A stretch of DNA of 64,000 nucleotides, taken from assembly GCA_944392295.1 (NCBI GenBank), contig CALXWE010000005.1, forward strand, positions 62,001 to 126,000, in the 5' to 3' direction. The stretch comes from an uncultured Alphaproteobacteria bacterium. Its GTDB lineage: Bacteria > Pseudomonadota > Alphaproteobacteria > RF32 > CAG-239. The translations under genes were made by a program, and so were the position numbers. Below, piece after piece: positions 1 to 8,490 of the stretch; the first letter of the stretch is position 1, and every line of letters starts with the position of its first letter. A model generated the notes under the pieces. The model saw nothing but the letters and a program-made list of their open reading frames with translations. It ran no database searches and was not told the origin of the DNA.

Positions 1-666
1 AATTTTGGCAGCATAAAAAAACCGCTGTGCGGATATTCGGATATTACGGTGTTATTAAACGCCATATTATCGCAAACCGCAAAAGTGCAGTTTTTAGGAC
101 CTAATTTAAAAGCGCTTAATACGGATATTGAAGATTATGCAATAAATAATTTCATACAAACGGTATGGCAAGAACATCCTGTTGAATATGAGGCTTCCGA
201 GCGATATATTGATACGCACGTTTCAAAAGAAAAAGAGTATTTAAACGTAGGTCCCGAAGTTATTAATAATGGTGAAGCCGAAGGTTATTTGGTGGGCGGA
301 AATTTATGTTCACAGCTTATGTTGTGCGGCACTAAATATTACCCTGTATATAACAATATGATATTGGTAGCAGAGGAAGATGATTTATGCGGCGAGCATA
401 CGCTTGATATGTTTATGCGTAACTTATGGGCGTTATTTAATTATAGCTTTGCCGCAAATATTAAAGGTCTGATAATCGGCAGATTTATGCATAACAGCAA
501 AGTAAATAAGCAAGAGCTTATTGCTAAACTCCGCAAGATGGAGGTTTTAAAATCCATACCAGTTATTGCCGATTTTGATACCGGGCATACCTTGCCGCAG
601 ATGACTTTACCGCTTGGTAAAAAAGCCGTTTTGAGCACCGTATCAAAACACAAGCTTAAATTTTAA
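1..666 (+). CDS. LD-carboxypeptidase, peptidase family S66 (5' partial)
   Basis: The frame is open from base 1, so the N-terminus lies outside the window; about 221 codons are visible. GYSDIT at visible codons 11-16 is the nucleophile-elbow motif of S66 peptidases, whose Ser should be the nucleophile. A GGNL motif follows, then the acidic EEDD stretch, and DTGHTLPQMTLPLG near the C-terminus carries the expected catalytic His. Family members (LdcA/MccF type) cut the L,D bond of murein tetrapeptides in peptidoglycan recycling, or give microcin C resistance; the sequence does not separate these roles. A hairpin terminator follows. Confidence 0.85.
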   Translation, partial: NFGSIKKPLCGYSDITVLLNAILSQTAKVQFLGPNLKALNTDIEDYAINNFIQTVWQEHPVEYEASERYIDTHVSKEKEYLNVGPEVINNGEAEGYLVGGNLCSQLMLCGTKYYPVYNNMILVAEEDDLCGEHTLDMFMRNLWALFNYSFAANIKGLIIGRFMHNSKVNKQELIAKLRKMEVLKSIPVIADFDTGHTLPQMTLPLGKKAVLSTVSKHKLKF

Positions 667-670
667 ATAA

Positions 671-703
671 AAAAAGGGGGATTTTATTAAATCCCACCTT
701 TTT
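671..703. terminator. hairpin terminator between convergent genes
   Basis: An A-rich/GGGGGATTT arm pairs with an AAATCCC/CCTTTTT arm (one mismatch) around a short AT loop, with T/A runs on both sides. It lies between the S66 peptidase and the convergent gene at 687-1025 and overlaps the stop of the latter. Confidence 0.7.
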
Positions 704-1025
704 GTTTTCTGTTGTTGATTTCATCATCAACAATCCGTTTTAGCCTTGCCTCCCGAAACGAGCCACCGTTTTCGAGGATTCTCTGCAAGAAAATAGCCTG
801 GACTTGCAAATCTCCCAACGAAGCATTGCGGGCATACTCACGCATACGAGCTTCTTCTTTGGCAATGTTTTCCATAAATTCTTGCTGCTGCTGTTTTTTT
901 AACTTTTCTTGTTTTTTACGTTCGGCAAACTTAATCATTTGGTAAACGGTAAACAAGAGGACGCAGCTTACAACGAATGCGGCACATAGTGCAAAAACAG
1001 CATCTAATAGACTGAAAGTTATCAT
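687..1025 (-). CDS. Small single-pass membrane protein, unknown function
   Basis: A 112-residue protein when started at the ATG at 1025; a longer frame exists upstream but adds an unlikely Cys/Tyr-rich stretch, so the short form is preferred. One strong hydrophobic segment (about residues 5-28) is followed by a Lys/Gln/Glu-rich probable coiled coil (KKQEKLKKQQQQEF) and a charged tail, giving a topology of membrane anchor plus cytoplasmic helix. No Shine-Dalgarno sequence is visible; the ATG follows ACAATT, as at 13593. It diverges from the aldo/keto reductase. No family recognised. Confidence 0.6.
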   Translation of the reverse strand: MITFSLLDAVFALCAAFVVSCVLLFTVYQMIKFAERKKQEKLKKQQQQEFMENIAKEEARMREYARNASLGDLQVQAIFLQRILENGGSFREARLKRIVDDEINNRKQKGGI

Positions 1026-1135
1026 AATTGTTTGTTTTAAAATAATACAACTTGTTGGATAAGAGTAGCAATAAATTCGTTGAGTGTCAAATAAAATAAC
1101 GGTTAAGAATTTACGCACAATCCGGCTAAAAATTC

Positions 1136-1166
1136 TTGACTTAAAGCCCCCTCTAAAAATTATAAT
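1136..1166 (+). promoter_or_regulatory. MerR-type promoter with dyad operator (aldo/keto reductase)
   Basis: TTGACT at 1136-1141 and TATAAT at 1161-1166 are separated by 19 bp, the overlong spacer typical of MerR-family targets. Inside the spacer lies TTAAAG-N4-CTCTAA (1141-1156), an imperfect version of the perfect palindrome found at the same position before the hydrolase at 2532. Geometry is seen in the sequence; the MerR assignment is inferred. Confidence 0.7.
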
Positions 1167-1201
1167 AAATCAAAATGTTAATTGTTAAGAGGAGATGCTC
1201 C

Positions 1202-2431
1202 ATGAACCGACGCGAATTTTTAATGTCAACTTTGGCAGCCTTTGCTTTAGCTGCTTTACCACGCTTAACTTTTGCCGAAGTCATTCCAGTATCGGAAGCG
1301 GTAAAAAAGCAGATTAACCTTAAAAACAAACTCGGATTCGGCTTTATGCGCCTGCCTCTTAAAGATCCGCAAGACCAAACTTCCATTGATTATACAACCT
1401 TAAATAAAATGGTCGATAAGTTTATTGAAAGAGGCTTTACTTATTTTGATACGGCTTGGATGTATATGGGTTATGAAAGTGAAAACGCGTTACGAAAATC
1501 GGTAGTTGAGCGTTATCCTCGCAGTAAGTTTACGGTTGCCAGCAAAATGCCTATTGGTATGCTTAAAAGCGCCGAGCAACAGGAAGAAATTTTTAATAAA
1601 CAACTGCAAAAAACCGGGGTTGATTATTATCTGGTGCACAACGTTAATGCCAACACCATAGATAATGCCCGAAAATATGATACATTTAAATTTATTGCCG
1701 ATAAGAAAAAGGAAGGCAAAATTAAAAAAATCGGTTTTTCTTTTCATGATAATCCCGAACTTTTGGAAGAAGTATTAAAAGAGCATCCCGAAGTTGAGTT
1801 TGTGCAGTTGCAAATCAATTATATAGACTGGGATAACCCGAGCATTCAATCGCGTAAATGTTATGAAGTGGCTCAAAAATACAACAAGCCGGTAATTGTT
1901 ATGGAGCCGATAAAAGGCGGCAGCTTGGCAGTTGTTCCGCCCAAAGTTGAACAGATATTCAAAAATGCCGAGCCGGATATGTCGGTAGCCTCTTGGGCAA
2001 TCCGTTATGCGGCATCTTTAGACGGGGTTATGATGGTATTAAGCGGCATGAGCAACTTAGAGCAAGTTGAAGATAATACCTCTTATATGCAAAACTTTAA
2101 GCCGTTAAATCAAGGTGAAATAAAAGTGGTTGAAAATGCGGTTAAAGCGTTACATGATGAAGTAACCATACCGTGCACGGCATGCCGCTATTGCGTAGAA
2201 AATTGCCCGATGAAAATTGCCATTCCCGACTATTTTGCCTTGTATAATGCCGAAAAACAAGAACGAAGCGACAAACCGTTTACCGCTCAAGCCATGTATT
2301 ACAACAATCTTGCCAAAACTCACGGCAAAGCCTCGCAATGTATAGGTTGCAGGCTCTGTGAAAAAAGCTGCCCTCAGCATATAGAGATAAGCAAGTGGAT
2401 GAAGGAAGTCGCCAAAACTTTTGAGGCCTAA
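1202..2431 (+). CDS. Aldo/keto reductase with C-terminal 2x[4Fe-4S] ferredoxin domain, exported or anchored
   Basis: A 409-residue NAD(P)H-type aldo/keto reductase. Started at ATG 1202, which has AGGAGA upstream; an upstream ATG at 1175 lacks one. The N-terminus (RREFL then a hydrophobic run ending in Ala) resembles a twin-arginine signal. The catalytic tetrad can be read as Asp/Tyr in [10 protein letters not shown], Lys in VASKMP and His in YLVHNV. The last 90 residues hold two clusters, [12 protein letters not shown] and [12 protein letters not shown], as in Fe-S oxidoreductases that receive electrons from ferredoxin-like donors. Substrate unknown. The promoter suggests co-regulation with the hydrolase at 2532. 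Confidence 0.9.
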   Translation: MNRREFLMSTLAAFALAALPRLTFAEVIPVSEAVKKQINLKNKLGFGFMRLPLKDPQDQTSIDYTTLNKMVDKFIERGFTYFDTAWMYMGYESENALRKSVVERYPRSKFTVASKMPIGMLKSAEQQEEIFNKQLQKTGVDYYLVHNVNANTIDNARKYDTFKFIADKKKEGKIKKIGFSFHDNPELLEEVLKEHPEVEFVQLQINYIDWDNPSIQSRKCYEVAQKYNKPVIVMEPIKGGSLAVVPPKVEQIFKNAEPDMSVASWAIRYAASLDGVMMVLSGMSNLEQVEDNTSYMQNFKPLNQGEIKVVENAVKALHDEVTIPCTACRYCVENCPMKIAIPDYFALYNAEKQERSDKPFTAQAMYYNNLAKTHGKASQCIGCRLCEKSCPQHIEISKWMKEVAKTFEA

Positions 2432-2463
2432 AGGTAAAATTTTCGCAGACTTATAAAAAATAC

Positions 2464-2494
2464 TTGACTTAGAGTTAACTCTAAACATTACATT
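2464..2494 (+). promoter_or_regulatory. MerR-type promoter with perfect 16-bp palindrome (hydrolase)
   Basis: TTGACT (2464-2469) and TACATT (2489-2494) are spaced by 19 bp. TTAGAGTTAACTCTAA (2469-2484) is a perfect palindrome in the spacer. This matches the style of operators of aldehyde/thiol-responsive MerR regulators (AdhR/NmlR group, from established knowledge). No gene for such a regulator is seen next to it. Confidence 0.8.
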
Positions 2495-2531
2495 AAGATT
2501 CGGTAGTTAAAATTTATAAGGAGAAAGCTGT

Positions 2532-3551
2532 ATGAAAATTATTTTAACTTTAGTTGTGGTTGTTGTTGCCGTCTTTGTCGGCTGGGAGGTTTATCGGTCT
2601 TTACATTGGGATAAAACCTTTGCCAAGAGCGATAAAGTAAATGTTAAAAAGGTAAAATTTACCAACCGTTATGGCATAACCTTGGTTGGTGATTTATATA
2701 CTCCGGTTAATATGGAAGATAAAAAATATGCAGCCATTGCCGTAAGTGGACCATTTGGAGCAGTAAAGGAGCAAGCTTCGGGTTTATATGCTCAAACTTT
2801 GGCCGAACAAGGTTTTGTTACCTTGGCCTTTGACCCGTCGTACACCGGAGAAAGCGGCGGAAAGCCCAGAGATGTAGCATCGCCGGATATCAATACCGAA
2901 GATTTCAGTGCCGCGGTAGATTTTTTAAGCTCGCTTCCTGAAGTAGACGCCGATAAAATCGGTATTGTCGGTATTTGCGGTTTTGGCGGTATGGGTTTAA
3001 ATGCCGCAGCTATGGATACCCGTATTAAAGCCACCGTTACCTCTACCATGTATGATATGAGCAGGGTCAATGCCAACGGCTATTTTGACGCTTTAACGGT
3101 AGATGACAGATACGCTTTAAGAGAAAAGTTAAACGCTCAACGCACTGAAGATTTTAAAAATCATACTTATGCCAAAGCTCCCGGACTGCCGGAAAAATTG
3201 ACCGGCAACGAGCCGCAGTTTGTAAAAGATTATTACGGCTATTACAAAACTAAGCGTGGTTTTCATAAGCGTTCCATAAACTCTAACGGCAACTGGAACA
3301 CAACATCATCATTATCTTTTATGAATATGCCGATACTTTCTTATTCTAAAGAAATAAGAAATCCGGTTTTGATGATACACGGTGCCAATGCCCACAGTCG
3401 TTATTTTAGTGAAGATGCGTACAAAAAACTCACCGGCGATAATAAAGAATTGTTGATTATTCCGGACGCTAATCATGTTGATTTGTATGATAACAAAGAA
3501 AAAATCCCGTTTGCTAAAATAACCGAGTTTTTCAAAAAGAACTTAAAGTAA
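2532..3551 (+). CDS. Alpha/beta hydrolase (YcjY/dienelactone-hydrolase-like), membrane anchored
   Basis: A 339-residue protein with a clear SD (AAGGAGA). Residues 1-20 form one hydrophobic anchor. The core resembles the DLH/X-Pro peptidase-like hydrolases of the YcjY type: GICGFGG at 147-153 is the nucleophile elbow with Cys149 in the usual Ser position, and an ANHVDLYD segment near the C-terminus supplies the likely catalytic His. A Cys nucleophile is shared with dienelactone hydrolases. Substrate unknown. It has its own MerR-type promoter and a strong terminator, so it is probably a single-gene unit, co-regulated with the reductase upstream. Confidence 0.8.
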   Translation: MKIILTLVVVVVAVFVGWEVYRSLHWDKTFAKSDKVNVKKVKFTNRYGITLVGDLYTPVNMEDKKYAAIAVSGPFGAVKEQASGLYAQTLAEQGFVTLAFDPSYTGESGGKPRDVASPDINTEDFSAAVDFLSSLPEVDADKIGIVGICGFGGMGLNAAAMDTRIKATVTSTMYDMSRVNANGYFDALTVDDRYALREKLNAQRTEDFKNHTYAKAPGLPEKLTGNEPQFVKDYYGYYKTKRGFHKRSINSNGNWNTTSSLSFMNMPILSYSKEIRNPVLMIHGANAHSRYFSEDAYKKLTGDNKELLIIPDANHVDLYDNKEKIPFAKITEFFKKNLK

Positions 3552-3555
3552 AAAA

Positions 3556-3590
3556 TAAAGGTCGTGCTTATTAAAAACACGACCTTTTAA
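3556..3590. terminator. bidirectional hairpin terminator
   Basis: AAGGTCGTG pairs with CACGACCTT around an AT loop, flanked by A and T runs; lies between convergent genes. Confidence 0.85.
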
Positions 3591-4034
3591 TTACAGCAAG
3601 TTAGCAATAAAATTATGCGAGGTTGAAGGATCTTTGACCACAATGGTGGTAACCGGTGCTTTGGAGTATTTACTAAATAAGAGCCCGTGTCCCAAGCAAA
3701 GTCCTAAGTTGATGTTAAATTCGGTTTGCCGAGAATTTAAGAATTCGGCCTGAGAAATCGGGTCGCAGCTCGGACCGCTCATCTCGGTGGATATTTCTTC
3801 GCCTTGCAATCCGCTTTCTTTGCAGTTAATGCTGTAAATATCAAAGCCTTCTTTTTGCAAAATGCTTATGAGCTTATCGGCATAAACTTGCATTGAAGAG
3901 CAGTTGGCAATACCGATTTTGTTAAAGCCGGAAATTTTAATAAAATCAATCAGCTCTTGCAGGCGGGACGGATTTTTAGCCTTGGCGGCAATTTCCATTT
4001 GCTTTTTGTCTTGTGATGAATATTGGCAAGTCAT
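3591..4034 (-). CDS. DUF1847-type Cys-rich metal-binding protein
   Basis: A 147-residue protein from ATG 4034 with an AAGGAG SD; the much longer open frame upstream overlaps the neighbouring gene and is rejected. It resembles DUF1847 proteins: an N-terminal Cys (TCQY), KIGIANCSSM, INCKESG, PSCDPISQAEFLN and NLGLCLGHGLLFSKYS are spaced Cys/His motifs that could bind metal. DUF1847 proteins have no established role. It diverges from the phosphatase at 4129, with about 95 bp between starts. Confidence 0.75.
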   Translation of the reverse strand: MTCQYSSQDKKQMEIAAKAKNPSRLQELIDFIKISGFNKIGIANCSSMQVYADKLISILQKEGFDIYSINCKESGLQGEEISTEMSGPSCDPISQAEFLNSRQTEFNINLGLCLGHGLLFSKYSKAPVTTIVVKDPSTSHNFIANLL

Positions 4035-4128
4035 ATTTTTCTCCTTAAAAAATTGAGTTGCATATAACTTAAAATAACTTAATATGCAATAATAAAAGCA
4101 TAAAACAGATAATATTTGAGGTAATTTG

Positions 4129-5235
4129 ATGAGAATTTGGCATATCTTAGAAATTTTAATGGCATTTTCCGGTGTTTGCGGAACATTATATTTAGGTTTT
4201 AGATTTTCCGATTTTTTTAATTTTAAGAATAAAATATGGCAAAAGATTGCCGGAGTAGTGAGTGTTATAGCTGTTTTAGGACTGCTTGTTTGGCAGATTA
4301 ACTTTATGAATACGGTAATCTGTTTGGTATATACCACGGCCATTTGGTTGATATGCGATTTTATCAATTTTATTGCGGTAAAAATAAGGGGTACGGAGTT
4401 TAAGCGTTATTATTCGGGTATGGCAGCAGTTGCGATAAGCGTAATTTATTTGGTAAACGGCTGGTATCAGGCGCATCATGTGTGGGCAACGCCTTATGAA
4501 ATTACCACAAGTAAAAAGATTGAAGATTTACGGATTATTCAGTTTGCGGATTCGCATATCGGGACGACTTTTAACGGGCAGGGTTTTCAAAAACACGTTG
4601 CCAAAATGCAAAGTTATAAACCCGATATCGTGGTTATTACCGGAGACTTTGTAGATAACGGCACATCCAAAGAAGATTTTATTAAAACTTTGGAAGCGTT
4701 GAGTTTACTTAAGAGCAGATTCGGCACTTACTTTGTACTGGGTAATCACGATAAAAGCTCCAACGGCAAGGCGTTTAGGGGTTTTGATAACGAAGAGATG
4801 ATAAAAGAGTTGCAAAAATACGGCATTAAAGTTTTACAAGACGAAGCGGTGTTGATAAACAATCAGTTTTACCTTATTGGGCGTAAAGATGCCTCGGAGT
4901 CTGTAAGAGGCGGCCACCGTAAACCAATGAGTGAAATAGTGAATGACTTGGATACTTCAAAATATATGATAGTTTTAGATCACCAACCTACCGATTACGA
5001 AAATCAAACTGCAAGCAAGGTAGATTTGGTATTATCGGGACATACCCATGGCGGACAGCTGTTTCCGTTAAACGGTATCAGTAAATGGCTTAAAATCAAT
5101 GACAATGTTTACGGCTACGAGCGTTACGGACAAACCGACTTTATCGTAACTTCCGGAATTTCCGATTGGGAAGTTAAGTTTAAAACCGGCTGTAAATCGG
5201 AATTTACGGTTATTGACATTAAAAACAAGTTATAA
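4129..5235 (+). CDS. Membrane-anchored calcineurin-like metallophosphatase (YkuE-like)
   Basis: A 368-residue protein started at ATG 4129 (GAGGT upstream). Residues 1-120 contain about four hydrophobic segments; the C-terminal two thirds is a metallophosphatase with every dinuclear-metal motif in order: ADSHIG (DxH), TGDFVD (GDxxD), LGNHD (GNHD), LDHQP and SGHTHGGQLFP (GHTH). YkuE-like enzymes act at the membrane, often on lipid phosphates or nucleotide-linked lipids; the substrate here is unknown. It ends 13 bp before the convergent pyrophosphatase gene. Confidence 0.88.
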   Translation: MRIWHILEILMAFSGVCGTLYLGFRFSDFFNFKNKIWQKIAGVVSVIAVLGLLVWQINFMNTVICLVYTTAIWLICDFINFIAVKIRGTEFKRYYSGMAAVAISVIYLVNGWYQAHHVWATPYEITTSKKIEDLRIIQFADSHIGTTFNGQGFQKHVAKMQSYKPDIVVITGDFVDNGTSKEDFIKTLEALSLLKSRFGTYFVLGNHDKSSNGKAFRGFDNEEMIKELQKYGIKVLQDEAVLINNQFYLIGRKDASESVRGGHRKPMSEIVNDLDTSKYMIVLDHQPTDYENQTASKVDLVLSGHTHGGQLFPLNGISKWLKINDNVYGYERYGQTDFIVTSGISDWEVKFKTGCKSEFTVIDIKNKL

Positions 5236-5248
5236 ATTTGAGGCTTGA

Positions 5249-5605
5249 TTATTTGTTGTTACGGGCATTTCTGAGCAGAACATGTTTGAACCATTTTTCC
5301 TGAAAAGCGACTTGTTGTTCAATTTCCTCATCGGAAACGGATAAGCCTAAAGGCACCACAATTAACTTATCATCATCGTCATCGGTACGGTGGATAACGG
5401 CAATACATTGCCCTTCAAAAGTTTCAAGCGGTTTGTCAACACCTATTACATAAGCGTCCAATTCCTCACCGTCACCGGATACGGTGTTAGGAATAAAACC
5501 GTAGTTAAGCTCATATACAAAACCGTGCTTGGGGTGTAAACTGTGTAGGGGACGGTCAATTTTTACCTTAACGGTTTTCCCTATATAAAGCAAAGCATTA
5601 TCCAT
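5249..5605 (-). CDS. Short inorganic-pyrophosphatase-family protein
   Basis: A 118-residue protein, much shorter than bacterial family I PPases (about 170-180). It keeps the core signature: YELNYGFIP, then DGEELDAYVIG in place of the usual D-x-D-x-x-D metal loop, and DDDDKLIVVP, equivalent to the conserved DDKLIAVP block with metal-binding Asp and active-site Lys. The C-terminal Tyr-Lys block of full-length enzymes is absent. It may hydrolyse pyrophosphate or another diphosphate; whether it is the cell's main PPase cannot be told. ATG 5605 is used. Confidence 0.75.
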   Translation of the reverse strand: MDNALLYIGKTVKVKIDRPLHSLHPKHGFVYELNYGFIPNTVSGDGEELDAYVIGVDKPLETFEGQCIAVIHRTDDDDDKLIVVPLGLSVSDEEIEQQVAFQEKWFKHVLLRNARNNK

Positions 5606-5670
5606 TTTTAGCTCCCGATAAGTTAAGGATAAAGTAAAAATAAATGAATATTAAACATAAATCAAGTCGT

Positions 5671-5707
5671 AAAAAGCTCTTTTACCATTTTGGAAAAGAG
5701 CTTTTTT
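5671..5707. terminator. hairpin terminator
   Basis: AAAAGCTCTTTT pairs with AAAAGAGCTTTT. On the minus strand it follows the gene at 5711-6172. Confidence 0.8.
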
Positions 5708-5710
5708 AGA

Positions 5711-6172
5711 TTAACGATTGAGCCAATATTTAAAGTGGTGTTTGGAAAACTGCCCCTCCGATACCCAGCCTTTTTGGGTGAGCCGAAAGGTCTTTTTTTG
5801 GTGCTCCTCTTTAATTGAGGAAATAAAAGACACTAACACCAGTTTGCGGCTCTCGGTAGCAGTAGTCTGATACTTTTTTACTACCATTAACTTTGATGAA
5901 TCCGGCAATAACCTCTCCAGCTTTTCTACATCTTGTTTCAATCCAAGCGGGAGCAAAACAATGTTGCGATAGTGTAAGTGAAGATCAATCTTTTCAAACT
6001 TACCTTTGAGGGTATAAAAAGCCTTAAAGATAACTTTTTTTCCGTTCAGAAAGCCTTCAACTATCAACCTATCGTTTTCTTTGCGGTACTTGTGATTATA
6101 AGCCAAATGCCGGATTGACAACTGCCCGCCTTTTTTGACGGATACGGGACTTTTAAAACTAAATAATTTCAT
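5711..6172 (-). CDS. Unknown basic protein, 153 aa
   Basis: No family recognised. The protein is Lys/Arg/His-rich and predicted mainly beta, without signal peptide or membrane segment. Recurrent features are YNHKYRKENDRLIVEG and a C-terminal TQKGWVSEGQFSKHHF. It has its own terminator and lies between two unrelated genes, so it is probably monocistronic. Confidence 0.55.
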   Translation of the reverse strand: MKLFSFKSPVSVKKGGQLSIRHLAYNHKYRKENDRLIVEGFLNGKKVIFKAFYTLKGKFEKIDLHLHYRNIVLLPLGLKQDVEKLERLLPDSSKLMVVKKYQTTATESRKLVLVSFISSIKEEHQKKTFRLTQKGWVSEGQFSKHHFKYWLNR

Positions 6173-6311
6173 GACATAAATTTTAAGTTATCAGCGGGAA
6201 GTTATACATCAAAATATCGTTAATGCAAGATGTTTTGTTTGTTAAAATTTGCTTGTGTTTTTGTATAAAATTGGTAATCTTAAACCGCAGTGTATTATAA
6301 AGGAGTAAGTT

Positions 6312-6845
6312 GTGCAAATTATCAATATCAACGGGCCGATAAATTCCGGAAAAACCACAATATCTAAGCTGTTGGCACAAGAGCTTAATAAGGCTTTGTT
6401 TATTGAAGTGGATGATTTGTTATCGGATGATGAACAAGAAAAACTGGGCTTAAGCATGGAGCAGGGTTGGAAAGAACGGACCGACAGATTGGCTCAACTT
6501 ATTGCTAAAGAAAAGTTACTGGCAAGGTATGAACATATTGTTTTTGCCTATCCGATTGCCGATAACACTTATCGGGAGTGGAAAAGTTTTGAAGATGACA
6601 ATACAAAATTTATAAACATTACTTTAGCTCCTGCGTTGGAAGTTTGCATACAAAATCGAGGTAATCGAGTTTTAAGCAAGGCGGAAGTCGAGCGTATTAA
6701 GGATATGTATAAAGAGGGCTATCATAATCGCCCCTATGCGGATTTGATTGTGGATAACACTGGTCAAACCGCGCAAGAAACACTAAATAAGATTATGATG
6801 TTTTTAAAAACGGTAAAATTAAACAATAAGGAGAGCAGGCAATGA
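6312..6845 (+). CDS. P-loop nucleotide kinase-like protein
   Basis: A 177-residue protein starting with GTG 6312 behind AAAGGAGTAAG. The Walker A motif GPINSGKTT is at residues 8-16, followed by DD in a Walker B-like strand (FIEVDDLL). The size and layout fit the adenylate/shikimate/gluconate kinase-like P-loop superfamily; the substrate cannot be read. Its stop overlaps the next start (ATGA, 6842-6845), so it is translationally coupled to the flavoprotein. Confidence 0.7.
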   Translation: MQIININGPINSGKTTISKLLAQELNKALFIEVDDLLSDDEQEKLGLSMEQGWKERTDRLAQLIAKEKLLARYEHIVFAYPIADNTYREWKSFEDDNTKFINITLAPALEVCIQNRGNRVLSKAEVERIKDMYKEGYHNRPYADLIVDNTGQTAQETLNKIMMFLKTVKLNNKESRQ

Positions 6846-8449
6846 AAATAGTGGTGATTGGCGGCGGAGCAGGTGGAGCAAGTTTTGCGGCTCGTATGCG
6901 CAGATTAGATGAAAAAGCACAAATCACCATACTGGAAAAGACCTCGGAGACTTCCATAGCCAGCTGCGGTTTGCCGTATTTTATCGGCGGAGTGATTGAA
7001 AATCGCGATAATATGCAGGTGGCAAGTCCGGCATTTTTGAAGCAGTTGTTTAATATTGATGTTAAATTAAATTCCGAAGTAGTTAATATTGATACGGCAA
7101 AAAAAGAGGTTACCACGCAATCGGGAGAGGTTTATCCGTATGATAAATTGGTATTATCCACAGGAGCCAAGCCGTTTGTGCCGAAAATTAAAGGTGTGGA
7201 AAATATTGCCTGCTTTACGGTTAAACACTTAGCCGATGCCGATAAAATAAAAAGCTTTATTGCCAAAGAGAACCCTCAAAGTGCGGTGGTAATCGGCGGT
7301 GGTTTTATCGGGGTGGAAGTTGCCGAAAATTTGTGTCATTTAGGAATAAAAACTTCGCTTGCGGAATTAGCTCCACAGGTATTGCCTCCGTTAGATGCCG
7401 ATATGGTAAAAATTGTTCATAAATCCATGAAAAAGAACGGACTGGATTTACACTTGGCAGATGGATTAAAAGAGGTAACCAAGGAAGGCGTGGTATTAAA
7501 TTCAGGCAAAGTGCTAAAGGCCGATATGTTAATTTTAGCCATCGGGGTAAAGCCGGAAAGCGAGCTTGCCAAGAAGGCAGGTATTGCCGTAAATGAAAGA
7601 GGCGCCATTATTACCGATGAGTATATGCGAACCAATGTTGCCGATGTTTACGCCTGCGGAGATAGCGTGGCGGTAACCGATTTTGTATCGCATAAGCAAG
7701 TAACGGTAGCCTTGGCAGGTCCGGCTAATCGGCAAGGGCGTTTAATTGCCGATGTTATTGCCGGCAATCACCCATATACTTACGGCGGCACGCAAGGCAC
7801 GGGCATTGTCAAAGTTTTTGAATTGACCGCAGCCTTTACCGGTAACAATGAAAGACAGTTAAAACAAAACGGTGTTGATTATGAAAAAATGATAATCATT
7901 GCCAATTCGCATGCCGGATATTATCCCGATGCCAAACCGCTGTTTTTGAAAGTTTTATATAATAAAGAAGGGAAAATTTTGGGAGCTCAGGCCGTAGGAC
8001 AAGACGGAGTTGATAAACGCATAGACGTTATAGCCATGACCATGCGTTTGGGCGGTACGGTTACCGATTTACGAGATGCCGAGTTATGCTATGCTCCGCC
8101 GTATTCGGGAGCCAAAGATCCCGTAAATTTAATCGGCATGGCGATAGAAAATGCCCGTCAGGGTTTAGTTAAAGCTTATTTCGGAACGGATTTTGAAAAT
8201 ATGACGGTTATAGATGTTCGTCCGCCGGCAATATATGAGCAAGAACATATTCAAGGGGCAGTCAACATTCCGGCCGGACAGATTCGCAACAGATTAAATG
8301 AAATTCCGCACGATAAGCCGGTTTTGGTGCATTGTTTTAAGGGTTATACCAGTTATGTAGTGGCTCGTATTTTAATGCAAAACGGCTTTGATAACATTTT
8401 AAGTTACGCCGGAGGATGGGGATTTTATAAAACCCAGCAAGGAGATTAA
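6842..8449 (+). CDS. CoA-disulfide-reductase-like FAD/NAD(P) oxidoreductase with C-terminal rhodanese domain
   Basis: A 535-residue fusion. Residues 1-440 form a pyridine nucleotide-disulfide oxidoreductase: GGGAGGASFAAR for FAD at the N-terminus, SCGLPYF with redox Cys42, a second GGGFIGVEVAE NAD(P) motif, and YACGDSVAV. Residues about 450-535 form a rhodanese domain with CFKGYTS, active Cys498. This matches the CoADR-RHD group, which reduces CoA disulfide, persulfide or polysulfide with NAD(P)H. The cytosolic redox or sulfur role is inferred. Coupled to the kinase upstream; a strong terminator follows. Confidence 0.9.
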   Translation: MKIVVIGGGAGGASFAARMRRLDEKAQITILEKTSETSIASCGLPYFIGGVIENRDNMQVASPAFLKQLFNIDVKLNSEVVNIDTAKKEVTTQSGEVYPYDKLVLSTGAKPFVPKIKGVENIACFTVKHLADADKIKSFIAKENPQSAVVIGGGFIGVEVAENLCHLGIKTSLAELAPQVLPPLDADMVKIVHKSMKKNGLDLHLADGLKEVTKEGVVLNSGKVLKADMLILAIGVKPESELAKKAGIAVNERGAIITDEYMRTNVADVYACGDSVAVTDFVSHKQVTVALAGPANRQGRLIADVIAGNHPYTYGGTQGTGIVKVFELTAAFTGNNERQLKQNGVDYEKMIIIANSHAGYYPDAKPLFLKVLYNKEGKILGAQAVGQDGVDKRIDVIAMTMRLGGTVTDLRDAELCYAPPYSGAKDPVNLIGMAIENARQGLVKAYFGTDFENMTVIDVRPPAIYEQEHIQGAVNIPAGQIRNRLNEIPHDKPVLVHCFKGYTSYVVARILMQNGFDNILSYAGGWGFYKTQQGD

Positions 8450-8454
8450 ACCCT

Positions 8455-8489
8455 AAAAAAAGCACTTTCTTTTACGAAAGTGCTTTTTA
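8455..8489. terminator. bidirectional hairpin terminator
   Basis: AAAAAGCACTTTC pairs with GAAAGTGCTTTTT; shared by convergent genes. Confidence 0.9.
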
Positions 8490-8490
8490 G

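Noticed and set aside
3591..4367. 258-codon version of the DUF1847 gene.
   Set aside because: The upstream part overlaps the divergent phosphatase; ATG 4034 has a perfect SD and starts the recognised domain.
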